Shown here: piece by piece, positions 48,701 through 59,440 of the stretch | How the letters are laid out: each line of letters begins with the position of its first letter | How positions within the stretch are numbered: the first letter of the stretch is position 1 | Assembly (NCBI GenBank): GCA_015698045.1 | Contig: BLAL01000299.1 | Span: forward strand, 1-64,000 | Source of the DNA: Rhizophagus clarus | Lineage: Eukaryota > Glomeromycota > Glomeromycetes > Glomerales > Glomeraceae | Direction: 5' to 3' | Length of the DNA stretch: 64,000 nucleotides | The notes under the pieces: generated by a model | What the model was told of the DNA's origin: nothing | What the model saw: only the letters and a program-made list of their open reading frames with translations | The model's database searches: none | Made by a program: the position numbers and the translations under genes

Positions 48701-51200
48701 AATAGTTAAAATTAAAGAAAAAAATTTCAGTTATAGTACCATAAACAGGAAAGGAATTTATTTTGAAATTCGCGTTTTACCTTTTTTTGACACGATATTG
48801 TGACTTTTTATTAAAACAAAAGATAAGGTATTCTTTTTTCCCAGGGTCAACAGGAAATTTGTTGATAAATAATTACACGAAATGGGGACAGCAAGTTAAT
48901 AAATTTATATATATAGCGCGTGCGTGGGGAATAATCATAATTGTAACACTTGAACTAACCTTATTTAACACATCTTCCATAAGACATATATATTTTTGCA
49001 TATTGTCACGCAAAGTACCGGCAACCTACATTACAAATTTCAACTGAAATTACTCTGTTTGTACTCTCTTAGATTACCCTTCTCTGGAAAGTTGTTCTGG
49101 AAAGTGAGGGAATATTATTTATTTATTTATTTTATTTATTTTATTTATATTTATTTATTATTATTATTATTATTTTTTTCATTCATTTTTTTTTTTTTTT
49201 TTTTTTTTTTTCTTTTTCTACTTTTTGAAAAATGGCGACATAATAAATTATGTGAGAGTCATGCGTTAAAGCACAACATAAAGTTCAATCAACAACGATC
49301 ATTCTCACAGAATGAAAAAGCATTAATATATCATCATACATAATTTGTACGTCGTGAAACGGGAGAAAATTTGAAAGACGCGAAAAAATTCTTAAATTAA
49401 AAAAATATTAGTCAGTCTTGTTTAGACACTTTATCTCATAGGTTTGAGATTTTCTTCAGTTACATCAAGATGTTAACATCAGATTTTCCTTGTCTTCCAA
49501 CAGTGTTTAAAACTCATCGGATATAGCAATCATTTCAATAATTTTTGTGAATTACATTCTATACCTTACAAAGTTTTTTAATACCGGTTTATGACACAAT
49601 TTTTTTGAAAATTTTAGCGCGCTTCATAAAAATTAATCGCGATAAAATAAATGGGAAAAAAAAGAATAATAAAAATTCAAAATTAATGGTAATCACTTAC
49701 CTTTATTGTTTTAGTTAACAAATTTTAAAATTTTAGTTGGGGCGATAAAATCTTTTACCGCGTGATACTTTTTTTTTTGAATAAATATTGTTTGTCGTAA
49801 TATATTTTTGGCGTTCTTCTAGAGAATTCATAATATTGTCGTTTGTTAGTCTAAACGTTATGAGTTAGGTTTACGTTTCACTACATTTTAATAACACTTA
49901 AATTAAAGAGGATCGTTTTCGCTATTTACATAATCGTTTTAAACAATATATTGCATAAGAAGTTGGTCAAAAGACCTCATTAATGACATATATAATGCAC
50001 ATAAATAAATAAATAAATAAATATATATATATATTATAATACTATATAAATACTTATTTATTTCAAGTCAATTTAAAATGCATTCATTAATCATTCAATC
50101 ATTATAAATAAATTATAATCGTTAAGAAATAAAAGTGGCTTTCATATTCCACTAAATTACATCATCGATTGAATATCAAAATAAACATTCTGATAATGCT
50201 AATTTGTTAATTGTTTAAAGGATAATATATATATGGAAAGTTATTATAAAATTAATAAAACAAAAAGGGATATAAATCGTTCCGATAAACCTTCCAATCA
50301 AATTTAATTACGTTCTATCATGCGTTTTATTCATTTTTTACTGCGGTATATCGAATATATGTAAATTACGATTTACGATCATTTGATTAATCAGATGATT
50401 TGACAGTGCGGAAATATGTGATTCGAACTATATATTATTATAACTATTGTAATTTTTTTTTTGTAACTGTAGAACTGTATTACTTTATTTTTTTATTAGG
50501 TTAGAATGGTTCGATTGACCAGACCAATTTTTTTCCCGTTTTTTTTTTTTATTATCATTTATTTTTTTGGCTTTGCACATTTTTTTTTTCTCCTTCCTTT
50601 TTTTTTTTTATATCCGAAAAAAGTATGCTTTTCGCTAAAAATTTTGTGATTTTACTTACGATATATGGATTATAATATCTATAAAAAAAAAAAATGATGA
50701 ATCATATAAGCAATAAGCATTACACTGAACACTACATTTTTTATATATTTTAACTAAATTTGGATGATTTTATTTTATTTTTTTTTTTTATGAAACAAGA
50801 CTTTACGCCTTTAAGCTAAAAAGAAAAAAAAAGAAAAAAACCTTACTTTTTATTCTCATCCAATTATATAAAAATTTTTTCTAAAGGAAAAAAAAAACCC
50901 CATAATACATAATACAAAGAAGAAAGAAGAAAATATGTGTGAACCGTCCCGAAATAATAGGAAAATACAAAAAAAAAATAATTTTTTTTGTGTGTAAAGA
51001 AGAAATAAGAAGAAAATAAGTTGATAATAATATATATAATAAGAATATTTTTTTTTTGTTATATTGATTAATATATTCCCCTCCGCCTCCCTCAAAAAAA
51101 AAAAAAAAAAAAAATTACCAAAAAAAAAAAAAAAAAAACTAAAAGAAAGTTCGTAAATATCTTAACTTTTTTTTTTTTTTTTAAAAAAAAAAAAATCAAG
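45787..51200. other. 5.4-kb gene-free region upstream of the Ran1-like kinase
   Basis: The largest intergenic gap in the gene-rich part. It holds many A/T homopolymers, TA dinucleotide runs (46010-46030, 46955-46990) and an (ATTT)n-like block at 49110-49165. The stretch 46990-47240 is less AT-rich than the rest. Two ACGCGT words lie at 47192-47197 and 47385-47390. Small ORFs here are composition artefacts, and I see no tRNA or rRNA. Confidence 0.5.
47192..47390. promoter_or_regulatory. Pair of ACGCGT (MCB-like) elements
   Basis: ACGCGT at 47192-47197 and 47385-47390, 193 bp apart, about 1.4-1.6 kb upstream of the kinase ATG. In yeasts this hexamer binds the MBF cell-cycle factor; two CpG-rich copies in DNA this AT-rich are noticeable, but function is a guess. 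Confidence 0.25.
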
Positions 51201-52049
51201 CTATTTAAACAAATTTAATATATGTTTATCATATGGGGAAAGCATAGAATTAGAATTGATCGGGACGTCAACGGGTTGAAGATAACTTGTAAAAGATAGT
51301 TGCTGTTGTTGAAATTGATTCGTATTAGTAAATTCTCTAATTTGTTGCTGTTGTGATTCTTTTTTCGCCTCTATTTTTTCATTTGACCTATTCATTACTT
51401 TCTCAAGAGTAGCTTCCGTTGTAGGTTCAGTCAAAGAGAAAGTAGTAAGTAAAAGTGAAGGAACGACAGATTTTGGTTCACGAACTTTTCCTCCTCCTCC
51501 TTTAGATTCTTCAAAAACGCTTTCATCCATATTCATAGGTCTAAATTTCATAGTAGTTTTACCATGAATTCTAGGTTGATAAACGTATTCAGGATATGTA
51601 TAATCGTGAACTTTTTTTGCGCAATCAGCAATAATTTCGAATAATTGTTTAATTTCATTTGATTCATCCGCCCATTTTTTTGCTGCTAAATTTGATACTA
51701 ATTTAAAATTTTTCGCTGTTGCACTTCCTTGTTCTCTTGCAATAATAGCATGTAAATTTCTTCTATACAAGACGAAATTGTTTTGTGGTCTTGGTATATT
51801 ATTACACGTTTTACGACGATTTGATGTTCTTGGGGTTATTAATGTTTTTAATGGTATCGAGATATATTGTTCTATTTTATTTAATGTAGTTGTATCAATA
51901 TTGGTTTTTATAATATTTTCTACCACTTCTGCTTGTGATAAATTGGGATCTTGTACTTTGTCGGTTTTTTTTGGATTTTGACTTAATTTCGCCGATGGAT
52001 ATGGTGATAATTTTTTATCAAACCTTGTTTCAAACCAATATAATGTCAT
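51201..52049 (-). CDS. MATA-type HMG-box protein
   Basis: An intronless frame of 282 aa. The HMG box lies at about residues 85-160: IPRPQNNFVLYRRNLHAI, then SNLAAKKWADESNEIKQLF and the YPEYVYQPR end. The PRPxNxFxLYR start and the Y-P-x-Y-x-Y-x-P-R end are hallmarks of the fungal MATA_HMG class, which includes mating-type transcription factors and the large HMG family reported in Rhizophagus irregularis. Flanks are unstructured, with Gln-rich segments (QQQQIREF, FQQQQLSF). A DNA-binding role is supported by family; which promoters it binds, and whether it has anything to do with mating, cannot be told. Poly-A/T runs border it on both sides. Confidence 0.85.
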   Translation of the reverse strand: MTLYWFETRFDKKLSPYPSAKLSQNPKKTDKVQDPNLSQAEVVENIIKTNIDTTTLNKIEQYISIPLKTLITPRTSNRRKTCNNIPRPQNNFVLYRRNLHAIIAREQGSATAKNFKLVSNLAAKKWADESNEIKQLFEIIADCAKKVHDYTYPEYVYQPRIHGKTTMKFRPMNMDESVFEESKGGGGKVREPKSVVPSLLLTTFSLTEPTTEATLEKVMNRSNEKIEAKKESQQQQIREFTNTNQFQQQQLSFTSYLQPVDVPINSNSMLSPYDKHILNLFK

Positions 52050-52678
52050 TTTTTAATCATAAAAAAAAAAAAAAAAGGATTTTTATTATTTATCATAAAT
52101 TAATATAAAAAAAAAAATTTTTTTTTTTTTTTTTTTTTTGTTGTGGATGAAAGGAGAAATTATTTCATGGAAAAAAATGAATATCCAACTTGTTATTTAT
52201 ATCATTATTTATATTTACACGAGCTCTGCAATTGCATTATTTACTAAAAGCGTTAATGTGTAAAATTTTTTATATGTGTCGATCTTTTTTATGATTTCCA
52301 TAGAATCCCGATTAGGATATAATAACAAGTTTATCACGTGATCTTTATAAGCATTTACTACCTTTCAAAACTTAAAAAATTAAACAATAAGTTTTTTTTT
52401 TATTCTTCTAAATTTAACAATATTAAACTCTTTTACGTTTTATAGAAATAATTGTTAACCATTAATAATAATAATAAAAACATATATATTTGACAAACAA
52501 TACAATTTGGAAAATTTCAATTTCATATATTTAAAGAATTATATATATATAAACGTATATATATACATATATATCACTCCCGAAAAAAGCATTATTACAA
52601 TGAAAAATTGTTGATTTTTTTTTTTTAAAAAAAAACAATGATATTAAAAAAATATTTATACATATATTTCCCATTCAA
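52050..52678. other. Intergenic, homopolymer-rich
   Basis: HMG gene promoter side and 3' flank of the ubiquilin gene. Contains a T run at 52119-52139 and TA repeats at 52540-52575; no gene. Confidence 0.5.
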
Positions 52679-54106
52679 TTAAAGATTACCAGACAATAGA
52701 TATTCAATAGCAGCTTGTACATCTCCTCCGCAAGCCAACAATGCTCTGATATTTTTCTGTGCATCCCAAAATCCCATTTCATTCAATTGTTGAAGTTGCA
52801 CTTGAAATCTTTCTTCAGGAGGTTGCTGTGGCGCAGCTGGGTTTCCCCAAAGTCCAGGAGGAAAAGGTTGTGTGGAGTTTGGATTACCTGCACCAGCAAG
52901 AAGACTAAAAAGAGGATTAAATGGTGGTGTTGTTGTATTAGTTGTATTAGGGGCTGTGTTGCTAGGTGTTGTACCCGTTGTTGTTGCTGTTGTTGTGGCT
53001 GATTGATTGGTGGTTGTATTGGTTGTATTGGTTGTAGAAGGTTGTGTAGTCGTTGCAGTATTAGATCTGGGTTGTCCTCCAAACCCACCAAAAGCATTAC
53101 CTCCAGTAAAAGGTCCTGGTGCCATTAATGAGGCCATGCTCCTAAGAACTTCAGGATTTGATAAGATAGCTTGAAATTCTGGATCTCGCATCAATTGTGC
53201 GATTTGTGGATTAAAAGCGCCCATATTTTCCATAAATTGAGGGTCTTGCATCAATGACGATATGTATTGCATCATTGCAGGATTGTTAAGGAATTGGTCA
53301 AATGCATTTACACCACCAGCATTTCCGTCGTATGGTGATCCTCCCGTAGCACCAAACCCACCAAAACCACCTAATCCACCTAATCCACCTAATCCGCCTA
53401 ATCCGCCTAATCCACCTAATGCTTCCAATGGATTTGGTTGCACAGGAGGAGCAGTAGCTTGTGTGGTTGGTGGGGTAGTAGTAGCTGGTGTAGTCGGGGT
53501 TCGTGTTTCTTGCTGTGGTTGTGATGAACCTTCATTGTTCAAACAAAATTATTTGATTAATATGATTAATTGAATCAAAAAGGAAAAAAAAAAAAAAAAT
53601 AGTAATAATAATAATAAAAAAAATAAAATTAAAATAATATAAAATGTGAAAAAAAAAAAAAAAAAAAATAAACAAATAAATAAAATAAAATAAAATCTAA
53701 TCTAATTGCTAAAAAAAAAAATTATTAGTAATATAATTAACACAAAATGTGCGTCTTAATTAATTTGAAACTTTTTCATAAAACTGAAATTGACCCTTTT
53801 TAATATTTCTTGAAACCACTCCCTGAATTTAAATATTTAATAAAAAAAAACAATAATATAAAACATACCAGCTGGTGCAGTTCCCCTCACCATATGAACA
53901 GTGTTACCTTCTGCGATTTTATAAGTTTCAAGTGTGTCATTATCTTTCAAAACTTTACCAGCGTATATCAACCTCTGTCTTTCTGCTGCAGTATCACATT
54001 TTTCAGCAATTGCTTGCTTGAATTCTAAAACTGTTTTTGAAGTATCTATTGTTATACTATATTTTTGATCATTGGAACTTTTAACGTTAATAGTTATTTC
54101 TGGCAT
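52679..54106 (-). CDS. Ubiquilin / Dsk2-like ubiquitin shuttle protein
   Basis: Two exons (54106-53869 and 53529-52679) give 362 aa, close to yeast Dsk2 (373). The first exon encodes an N-terminal ubiquitin-like domain ([51 protein letters not shown]). A Pro/Thr linker and a (GGL)n/GGFGG run follow, then one STI1-type helical block ([43 protein letters not shown]). A long Thr/Asn linker leads to a C-terminal UBA domain ([34 protein letters not shown]). Proteins of this layout carry ubiquitinated clients to the proteasome, UBL binding the proteasome and UBA binding ubiquitin. The exon 2 acceptor, TGAAG, is unusual but gives the only open joint. Confidence 0.93.
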
Positions 54107-54487
54107 TTTGAGTTTTTAGGAAAAAAACCAAATAAACTTTAATGAGAAAGTTGCTGACAGATAGAAATGCCGGTTAAATTATATATTTTTTTTGTGGCTA
54201 TTTAATGGTGAATCATCATTATACACGTAAGCTTATTATTCACGTGATGTATAATGATGTATTCGGATAATTATTGGGTAAATTTGAATCATTACAGGGA
54301 TTTTAAAGCATTCTTATTTATTTAATTTTTTTAATAAAGACTCAAAGAGTCCATGAATAATTAACATCAATTAAAAAAAGTCAATTATTAGTTTTTTAAA
54401 AAAATAATAATTTCTTTTAAGCTAATTATGAACTTATCATACAACATTTTCCTCATACATTCATTAATAAATGTAATGTAATATACC
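54107..54487. promoter_or_regulatory. Ubiquilin promoter region and PIF1 3' flank
   Basis: About 380 bp with no gene. A hairpin-like stretch, ttatacacgtaagc / ttattcacgtgatgtataa, occurs at 54219-54252. Confidence 0.4.
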
Positions 54488-56479
54488 TTAAATGCTAAAA
54501 ATAGTAGTTAGGGAATTATAAAACCTCTTTACCTTCTCATGACACATTACTTTATCTTTCCTAAACCCGCTAACTTGAAGAGATCGAACTGATGTAGCGC
54601 GGGAAAGGGCTACATATGCTTGGCCCTTCTCAAAAACCCTACCAAGATCAACTTTTACTCTTTCTAATGTCTGCCCTTGACTTTTATGAATACTAATTGC
54701 CCATGCAAGAACAAGTGGAATTTGTTTACGACTAGCAAGGACGACATCACCAGGGCTTGTTATCGTCCATTCGGCTTCTTCCATGACCATTTCGAGTGAA
54801 TTTGTAAATCTTACAATAGGACTTAATTTTTTTCCATTTAATCTTTCCAATCCTTCATCATCTCCATTATAGTAACTTGATCCGTCTTCTTTATCATGGA
54901 ATCCAACAACGACCCCTCGACTTCCATTAACAAGATCTCTAGACAAATTCTTAATGAGCATTACTTGTGAATCACGTTTGAGCTCTAATCTTTCCGGCGC
55001 GAGACAATTTTTAATAAGGTTATGAAGTTGCCCGCCTCTAAGTGGTTCCCAGTCATTAGAAGTGTAAATATATGATTTATGAGGAATTTTACCTAACTCC
55101 GTAGCATTTGCTTTATTCACCATATCATTAATCGGATATAATTCTGTTGGTCTTATCCCGTCATTAGGATAATTGGGCTCATTTGCCAACCGATCTAGAA
55201 GCTTCAAGGATTTGTCAGAAACTTCACCATAACGCATCTCATTAAGCAATTCAATAAGTTCAGAATCCTTTTGTCGATAAATTTTAGTTAATTGAATAGT
55301 ATGTTTGAGGCAAGTTTTCCATTTTAAAGCCTCAAAACAAAATTTGCTATTTTTCGAAACAGGTGGAAGTTGAAAGAAATCTCCCGTTACAACTAATTGT
55401 ATACCACCAAAGGGACGATTATTATTTCGAACCGTTCTAGCTATATTTTCCAACTTATCAAATAAATCTGCATCCAACATTGATATTTCGTCAATAATCA
55501 AAGTATCAATAGATTTCCATCTATTACGTGCTGCGACAGATTTCTGAACACTTTTGATAAGTTCTGCTGCAGTTCCTCGCCCAAGTCCCACTCCTGCAAA
55601 GGAATGAAGCGTGGTACCACTTATGTTTACTGCAGCAATCCCGGTGGTTGCAGTAACTGCCACTGTTTCACTACCATACCGAGCTTTTAGTGATGTAATT
55701 ATCCTCTGAAGTAAAAAACTTTTTCCGGTTCCAGCAGACCCGGTGAAGAAAATATTATCCCGGTCTAATACCACTAAGTTAAAGATGCGTTGTTGTTCTT
55801 CGGAAAGCTCATCATTACCCGATACACCTGTTTCTTTATTACTCACTTCGTTTAAGACTCGATTTTTTTCTACATTTTTCAGATATCTTTTTTTCGATTC
55901 AGGTTGCCAATCTTCCTCATCTGACCATTCATCAAAAACATATCCTGTACCCTTTCTTTTTTGTTGCACGATTGACCTATTTTGAGATTTCAAGGATTCT
56001 TGTTTTTTTTCTACATTCTCAATTATTTGAAAAGATTTAGTGGAAGGTTGAGTGGAAGGTTGAGTGAGAGGTTGAGAAGGCTGAGTGGAAAGTTGAGCGG
56101 AAGATTGAGTTGAAGATTGAGCAGAAGATTGAGCAGGAGATTGAGCGAAAAGCTGAGCAGAAGATTGAACAGAAGACTGCTGCTGAATAGAAGTAGTGTT
56201 CTTCCGAGCAGACGAAAAAGAACTATTTTGCAAAATACTCTGGACATAAGGACGAGTGTTTTTCTGAGGAACACTCATATAATTGAAAGCAGAATTGAAT
56301 GTTTTTGTATTACGATGAGTATTTTTTTTGCTAAGGAGTGATTTTTCTACACTTTTAAACCTTGCAATATCTGCTTCCGTATAGAGTGAAGAATTTTCAT
56401 TAGAATTAGTATCATTCTGAGTTTTTGTAATCATTGTAGGGTTTTCTGGAGCTTGAAAATATTTTGAGGAATATGACAT
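54488..56479 (-). CDS. PIF1: PIF1-family 5'-3' DNA helicase
   Basis: A single exon of 663 aa. ATG 56479 is used; the open frame extends upstream only to a TTG. Residues 1-170 are low-complexity, with a Gln/Ser array (QSSAQSSTQSSAQLSTQPS) that is an imperfect DNA repeat. The superfamily 1B core contains Walker A GSAGTGKSFLLQRI (about 244-257), TTGIAAVNISGTTLHSFAG, Walker B LIIDEISMLDADLFD, GDFFQLPPV, VMLIKNLSRDLVNGSRGVV, WAISIHKSQGQTLERV and YVALSRATSVRSLQV. PIF1 unwinds G-quadruplexes, removes telomerase and maintains mitochondrial DNA. No clear mitochondrial presequence is seen after this ATG. Divergent to the neugrin gene, sharing a roughly 0.5-kb promoter region. Confidence 0.93.
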   Translation of the reverse strand: MSYSSKYFQAPENPTMITKTQNDTNSNENSSLYTEADIARFKSVEKSLLSKKNTHRNTKTFNSAFNYMSVPQKNTRPYVQSILQNSSFSSARKNTTSIQQQSSVQSSAQLFAQSPAQSSAQSSTQSSAQLSTQPSQPLTQPSTQPSTKSFQIIENVEKKQESLKSQNRSIVQQKRKGTGYVFDEWSDEEDWQPESKKRYLKNVEKNRVLNEVSNKETGVSGNDELSEEQQRIFNLVVLDRDNIFFTGSAGTGKSFLLQRIITSLKARYGSETVAVTATTGIAAVNISGTTLHSFAGVGLGRGTAAELIKSVQKSVAARNRWKSIDTLIIDEISMLDADLFDKLENIARTVRNNNRPFGGIQLVVTGDFFQLPPVSKNSKFCFEALKWKTCLKHTIQLTKIYRQKDSELIELLNEMRYGEVSDKSLKLLDRLANEPNYPNDGIRPTELYPINDMVNKANATELGKIPHKSYIYTSNDWEPLRGGQLHNLIKNCLAPERLELKRDSQVMLIKNLSRDLVNGSRGVVVGFHDKEDGSSYYNGDDEGLERLNGKKLSPIVRFTNSLEMVMEEAEWTITSPGDVVLASRKQIPLVLAWAISIHKSQGQTLERVKVDLGRVFEKGQAYVALSRATSVRSLQVSGFRKDKVMCHEKVKRFYNSLTTIFSI

Positions 56480-56971
56480 TACGAGGAATAGATAGAATAT
56501 AAACTTTTTGTATGTAAAACCTATAAAGAAATAAAAATTTTGAGACAATAATTTCTCAATATTAATACGCGAATTTTTTTAAATACTTACTTCAACTTTT
56601 ATAACATTAAACGGTCCTGAACACCTTTTTTTGAAAAAGTTTCGGAAGAAATATTTAAATTGACTTCAAACAGAGCTCATTTAGAAAGGAACAAAAGTAT
56701 TTATGGTAACAAAATACGCGTAAAATAAACACATCAGGACATATATATACACATACCCAATCTGATCGGTTTAAAATACTTAAAAGGCAATAAAACATAT
56801 GCGGCACTTTTCGATCAGTCATCATTATACTTTCTAACTTCAATACTTGAAACTGAATAAGCACCTACAGGGCTAGGCATTAATTAGGCCAGCCAGAATT
56901 AAGTATGACGCTATCGAATGTTCGATAATCTTTTAACCTTTTTTCTATATTATCTATCTGTATTTAACAAA
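56480..56971. promoter_or_regulatory. Divergent promoter region between PIF1 and neugrin/Rrg9 genes
   Basis: Both genes point away from this roughly 490-bp region. Small ORFs are not supported. The pairing of two genes with possible mitochondrial genome roles could mean co-regulation; this is inference. Confidence 0.4.
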
Positions 56972-58063
56972 ATGGTTTCCTTTTTCAACCCGCGCGATAT
57001 TTTTAATACCAATAATAGTAGATTACTATTAACCATTTCTCGAAATACTTTTAGTTCTTTATTCGTATCTAAACCACATATTTGTATAATAATAACTCGT
57101 AATATTTTTTGGCAGCATAATGCACTTCGAAGAATAGCCGAAAAAGAAGAGAAAACAAAAAAGAACCTGGAAAAGGTTGGTCAAAATACGGTAGAAAAGA
57201 ATAAAGTTAATAAACGAAAGTTTGAGAAATCTGGTTTAAAAACTTCTATAATAAAAGAAATATTTGATAAGAAAGAAACACCGGCAAAGAAACAAGATAG
57301 TGAGAAGGTACTTGTGATTATTATTATTTTTATTATTACTTTTTAACATATTATCACTTTTAACGTTTCTTTCACACTAAAAGCAAAAAAGAGATCGTAA
57401 AATCGAAGAAAAAAAAACAGATAAATATAAACAAGATTTAACTAGACAGATTCAATTACATCAAACTTCAAGATTAAATAAAAGAATTTTTTTACTTCGG
57501 ATGATTAATAGAAAATGTAATCCTAATTTATCTATTACCAATACTCCAATTCGAAAAAAAAAAAAAAATCCAGAAGAGATATCAGCATCTTTGTTATCGC
57601 ATGATAACAAAACCATAAATTATGATCCAAATTGGCGCGAAAATGAAAATCTTCCTGGGTGGTTAAAACATAAATTTGCTATGAAAGAAAGAATAGGATT
57701 TAAACATTGGAAACCACACAAAAGAGTTAATAGGGAAATTATGGATAAAATTCGCTGGTTACATAACCAGGTAAAAAAATTCATTTTATTATCTTTATAT
57801 TTAAGAATAAAACTATTTTGTTAAGAAAGGAAATTTAATTTCTGGTTTGATAGTTTCCGGAAGAATATAACGCTGAAAAACTTTCAAATCATTTTAAGAT
57901 TTCACCAGAATCTATTCGTAGAATTATAAAGTCAAAATTTATTCCGAATTCTGAAATTTTAGAGCGCCAAGAACAAAAATACAGAGAAAAATTGATTAAA
58001 TTTAAAGAAAAGCAAAAGGAACGGAGGAAAGCTAAAATTCCACAACAAAAGAATAAAAAATAA
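56972..58063 (+). CDS. Neugrin / Rrg9-like mitochondrial protein
   Basis: Three exons (56972-57307, 57384-57770, 57854-58063) give 310 aa from MVSFFNP; an in-frame ATG 18 codons upstream (56918) is possible. The N-terminus is rich in Arg, Ser, Phe and poor in acidic residues (SRLLLTISRNTFSSLF), as in mitochondrial presequences. A long Lys/Glu-rich helix follows. The signature lies in exons 2-3: ENLPGWLKHKFAMKERIG, KPHKRVNREIMDKIRWLHNQ, then FPEEYNAEKLSNHFKISPESIRRIIKSKF. This matches the neugrin/Rrg9 family, needed for respiratory growth in yeast and for the mitochondrial rRNA module in animals. The second half resembles a helix-turn-helix. The C-terminus is very basic. Confidence 0.85.
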
Positions 58064-58140
58064 TAAGAAATCTTAAATTTATATTATATAAATTTAAATA
58101 GAAATAAATATCCAAAATTTATTGAACAAAATTAATATAC

Positions 58141-59049
58141 TTAAAAGAACTTCTTTGCAAAATCGGTCAATTTACTATGACTACTATGATTACTATGACT
58201 ACTATGTTCCTCAGTTATACTTTCGGTCTTACTTTCGGTCTTACTTTCAACCTTTTCACTTTTTTCACTATTCATTAACATTTTTATAGCCGCTTTTGCC
58301 GCTTGTTCCATAATTTCCTCTATAAATATATTATTTATTATATTTAGAAGGGAAAGAATGATATACGGTATTAATTTAAATTTAGATCTTTCTTAAATAT
58401 TACCTTTTTTACCGGCAGCAGCTTCACCACTTTCAGATTGTTTCTTCTTCCAGATCTCTAAACCTTCAGACATTGCCATAGCCACAAAATGCTTTTGTAA
58501 TTCCGTTTTATCTTTTTCGGTTCTACTTCCTGAATAATATTTTTTTAAAGCTTCAAATGCTGCCGCTTTGCCTAATATTGCGTCATCGTCGTCATCATCT
58601 TCCTTCAATTACAAAAAAAATTATTTTTTTTATATATATAAAAAAAAAAAATAAACGTAAATATTACATGTTCATATATTTTTTTATGTGCATCCTGAGC
58701 TTTTATAAGATCATCATCATCGTCGTCTTCATTTACTTTTTGTTGAGCTTTATGAGCAACATTTTGAACTAAGGCTATTTTTATATATATATCATGTAAA
58801 ATTTATTAAAATTAATTAATAAAAAACTTATTGATAAATATTTAAAAAATATTTGTTTACCAGCATCTTCATCCGAATGTCCAAATTGTTTAAATTTATC
58901 TGCAAATGAACCTTCACATAGAAAGAAATTAATAATGATTTTTCGATTTAAGTTTAAATCAAAAATTGGGAATATAATTGCATACTTTCATCTTTATCAT
59001 CATCAAGAAATTTCTTCTTTAAATCATTTAAATCATCTAAAAAACTCAT
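58141..59049 (-). CDS. Small acidic conserved fungal protein (DUF7721-like)
   Basis: Five exons join in phase (59049-58986, 58911-58861, 58774-58668, 58602-58404, 58319-58141) to 199 aa. The order is MSFLDDLNDLKKKFLDDD, an amphipathic segment SSFADKFKQFGHSDEDAA, two Asp runs (EDDDDDL and EDDDDDDA) and helices ALVQNVAHKAQQKV and LGKAAAFEALKKYYSGS. These are followed by LQKHFVAMAMSEGLEIWKK and a Ser/His/Glu-rich tail. The alternation of 'Ala-rich helix, LKkyysg, then AMaEglklw' resembles small fungal proteins grouped as DUF7721; I assign this by pattern and with limited confidence. Function unknown; acidic, soluble, probably helical. Confidence 0.75.
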
Positions 59050-59440
59050 TTTATTCAAGTATATTCAGGAGAATAAAGACAAAAAAATTTCACAAAGGGG
59101 TTAATCGTTGAGGATCATTTTTTAATAAATTCTTTTGGAATGTTACGATAAATATTAATTAACCAATACAAGGAAAAGATACACGAAAAAAAGAATTTTT
59201 ATATTCACCCTTATAATCTTGATAAAGTTTAAATATAGGCTGGGGGTGGAAATTATTAAATTATCTACTAATAGTCAGAGTTTGTGTTACAGTTTCATGT
59301 TTTCTTTTTTTAAAAACCTGTAAATGGTAATACGAATCTTGGAGATTTAATTTATTTTCGTGCGACATATAATCTGCATATAAATGGGAGAATTCATAAT
59401 ACGATCTTAACTTTTTAAGTCAACGATATTTATTCTTACC
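59050..59440. promoter_or_regulatory. Divergent intergenic region
   Basis: Lies between the acidic protein gene (-) and the MscS gene (+). No motif is claimed and no gene seen. Confidence 0.4.

Noticed and set aside
46136..49343. Several 60-115 codon ORFs in the gap upstream of the kinase
   Set aside because: Low-complexity or homopolymer-driven translations without domains or partner exons.
50490..50530. tRNA-like B box (ggttcgattgacc)
   Set aside because: No matching A box, acceptor stem or anticodon arm could be built around it.
56480..56548. N-terminal extension of PIF1 (SQNFYFFIGFTYKK...) as a mitochondrial presequence
   Set aside because: The extended frame begins with TTG, not ATG, and is hydrophobic rather than amphipathic; ATG 56479 is the better start.
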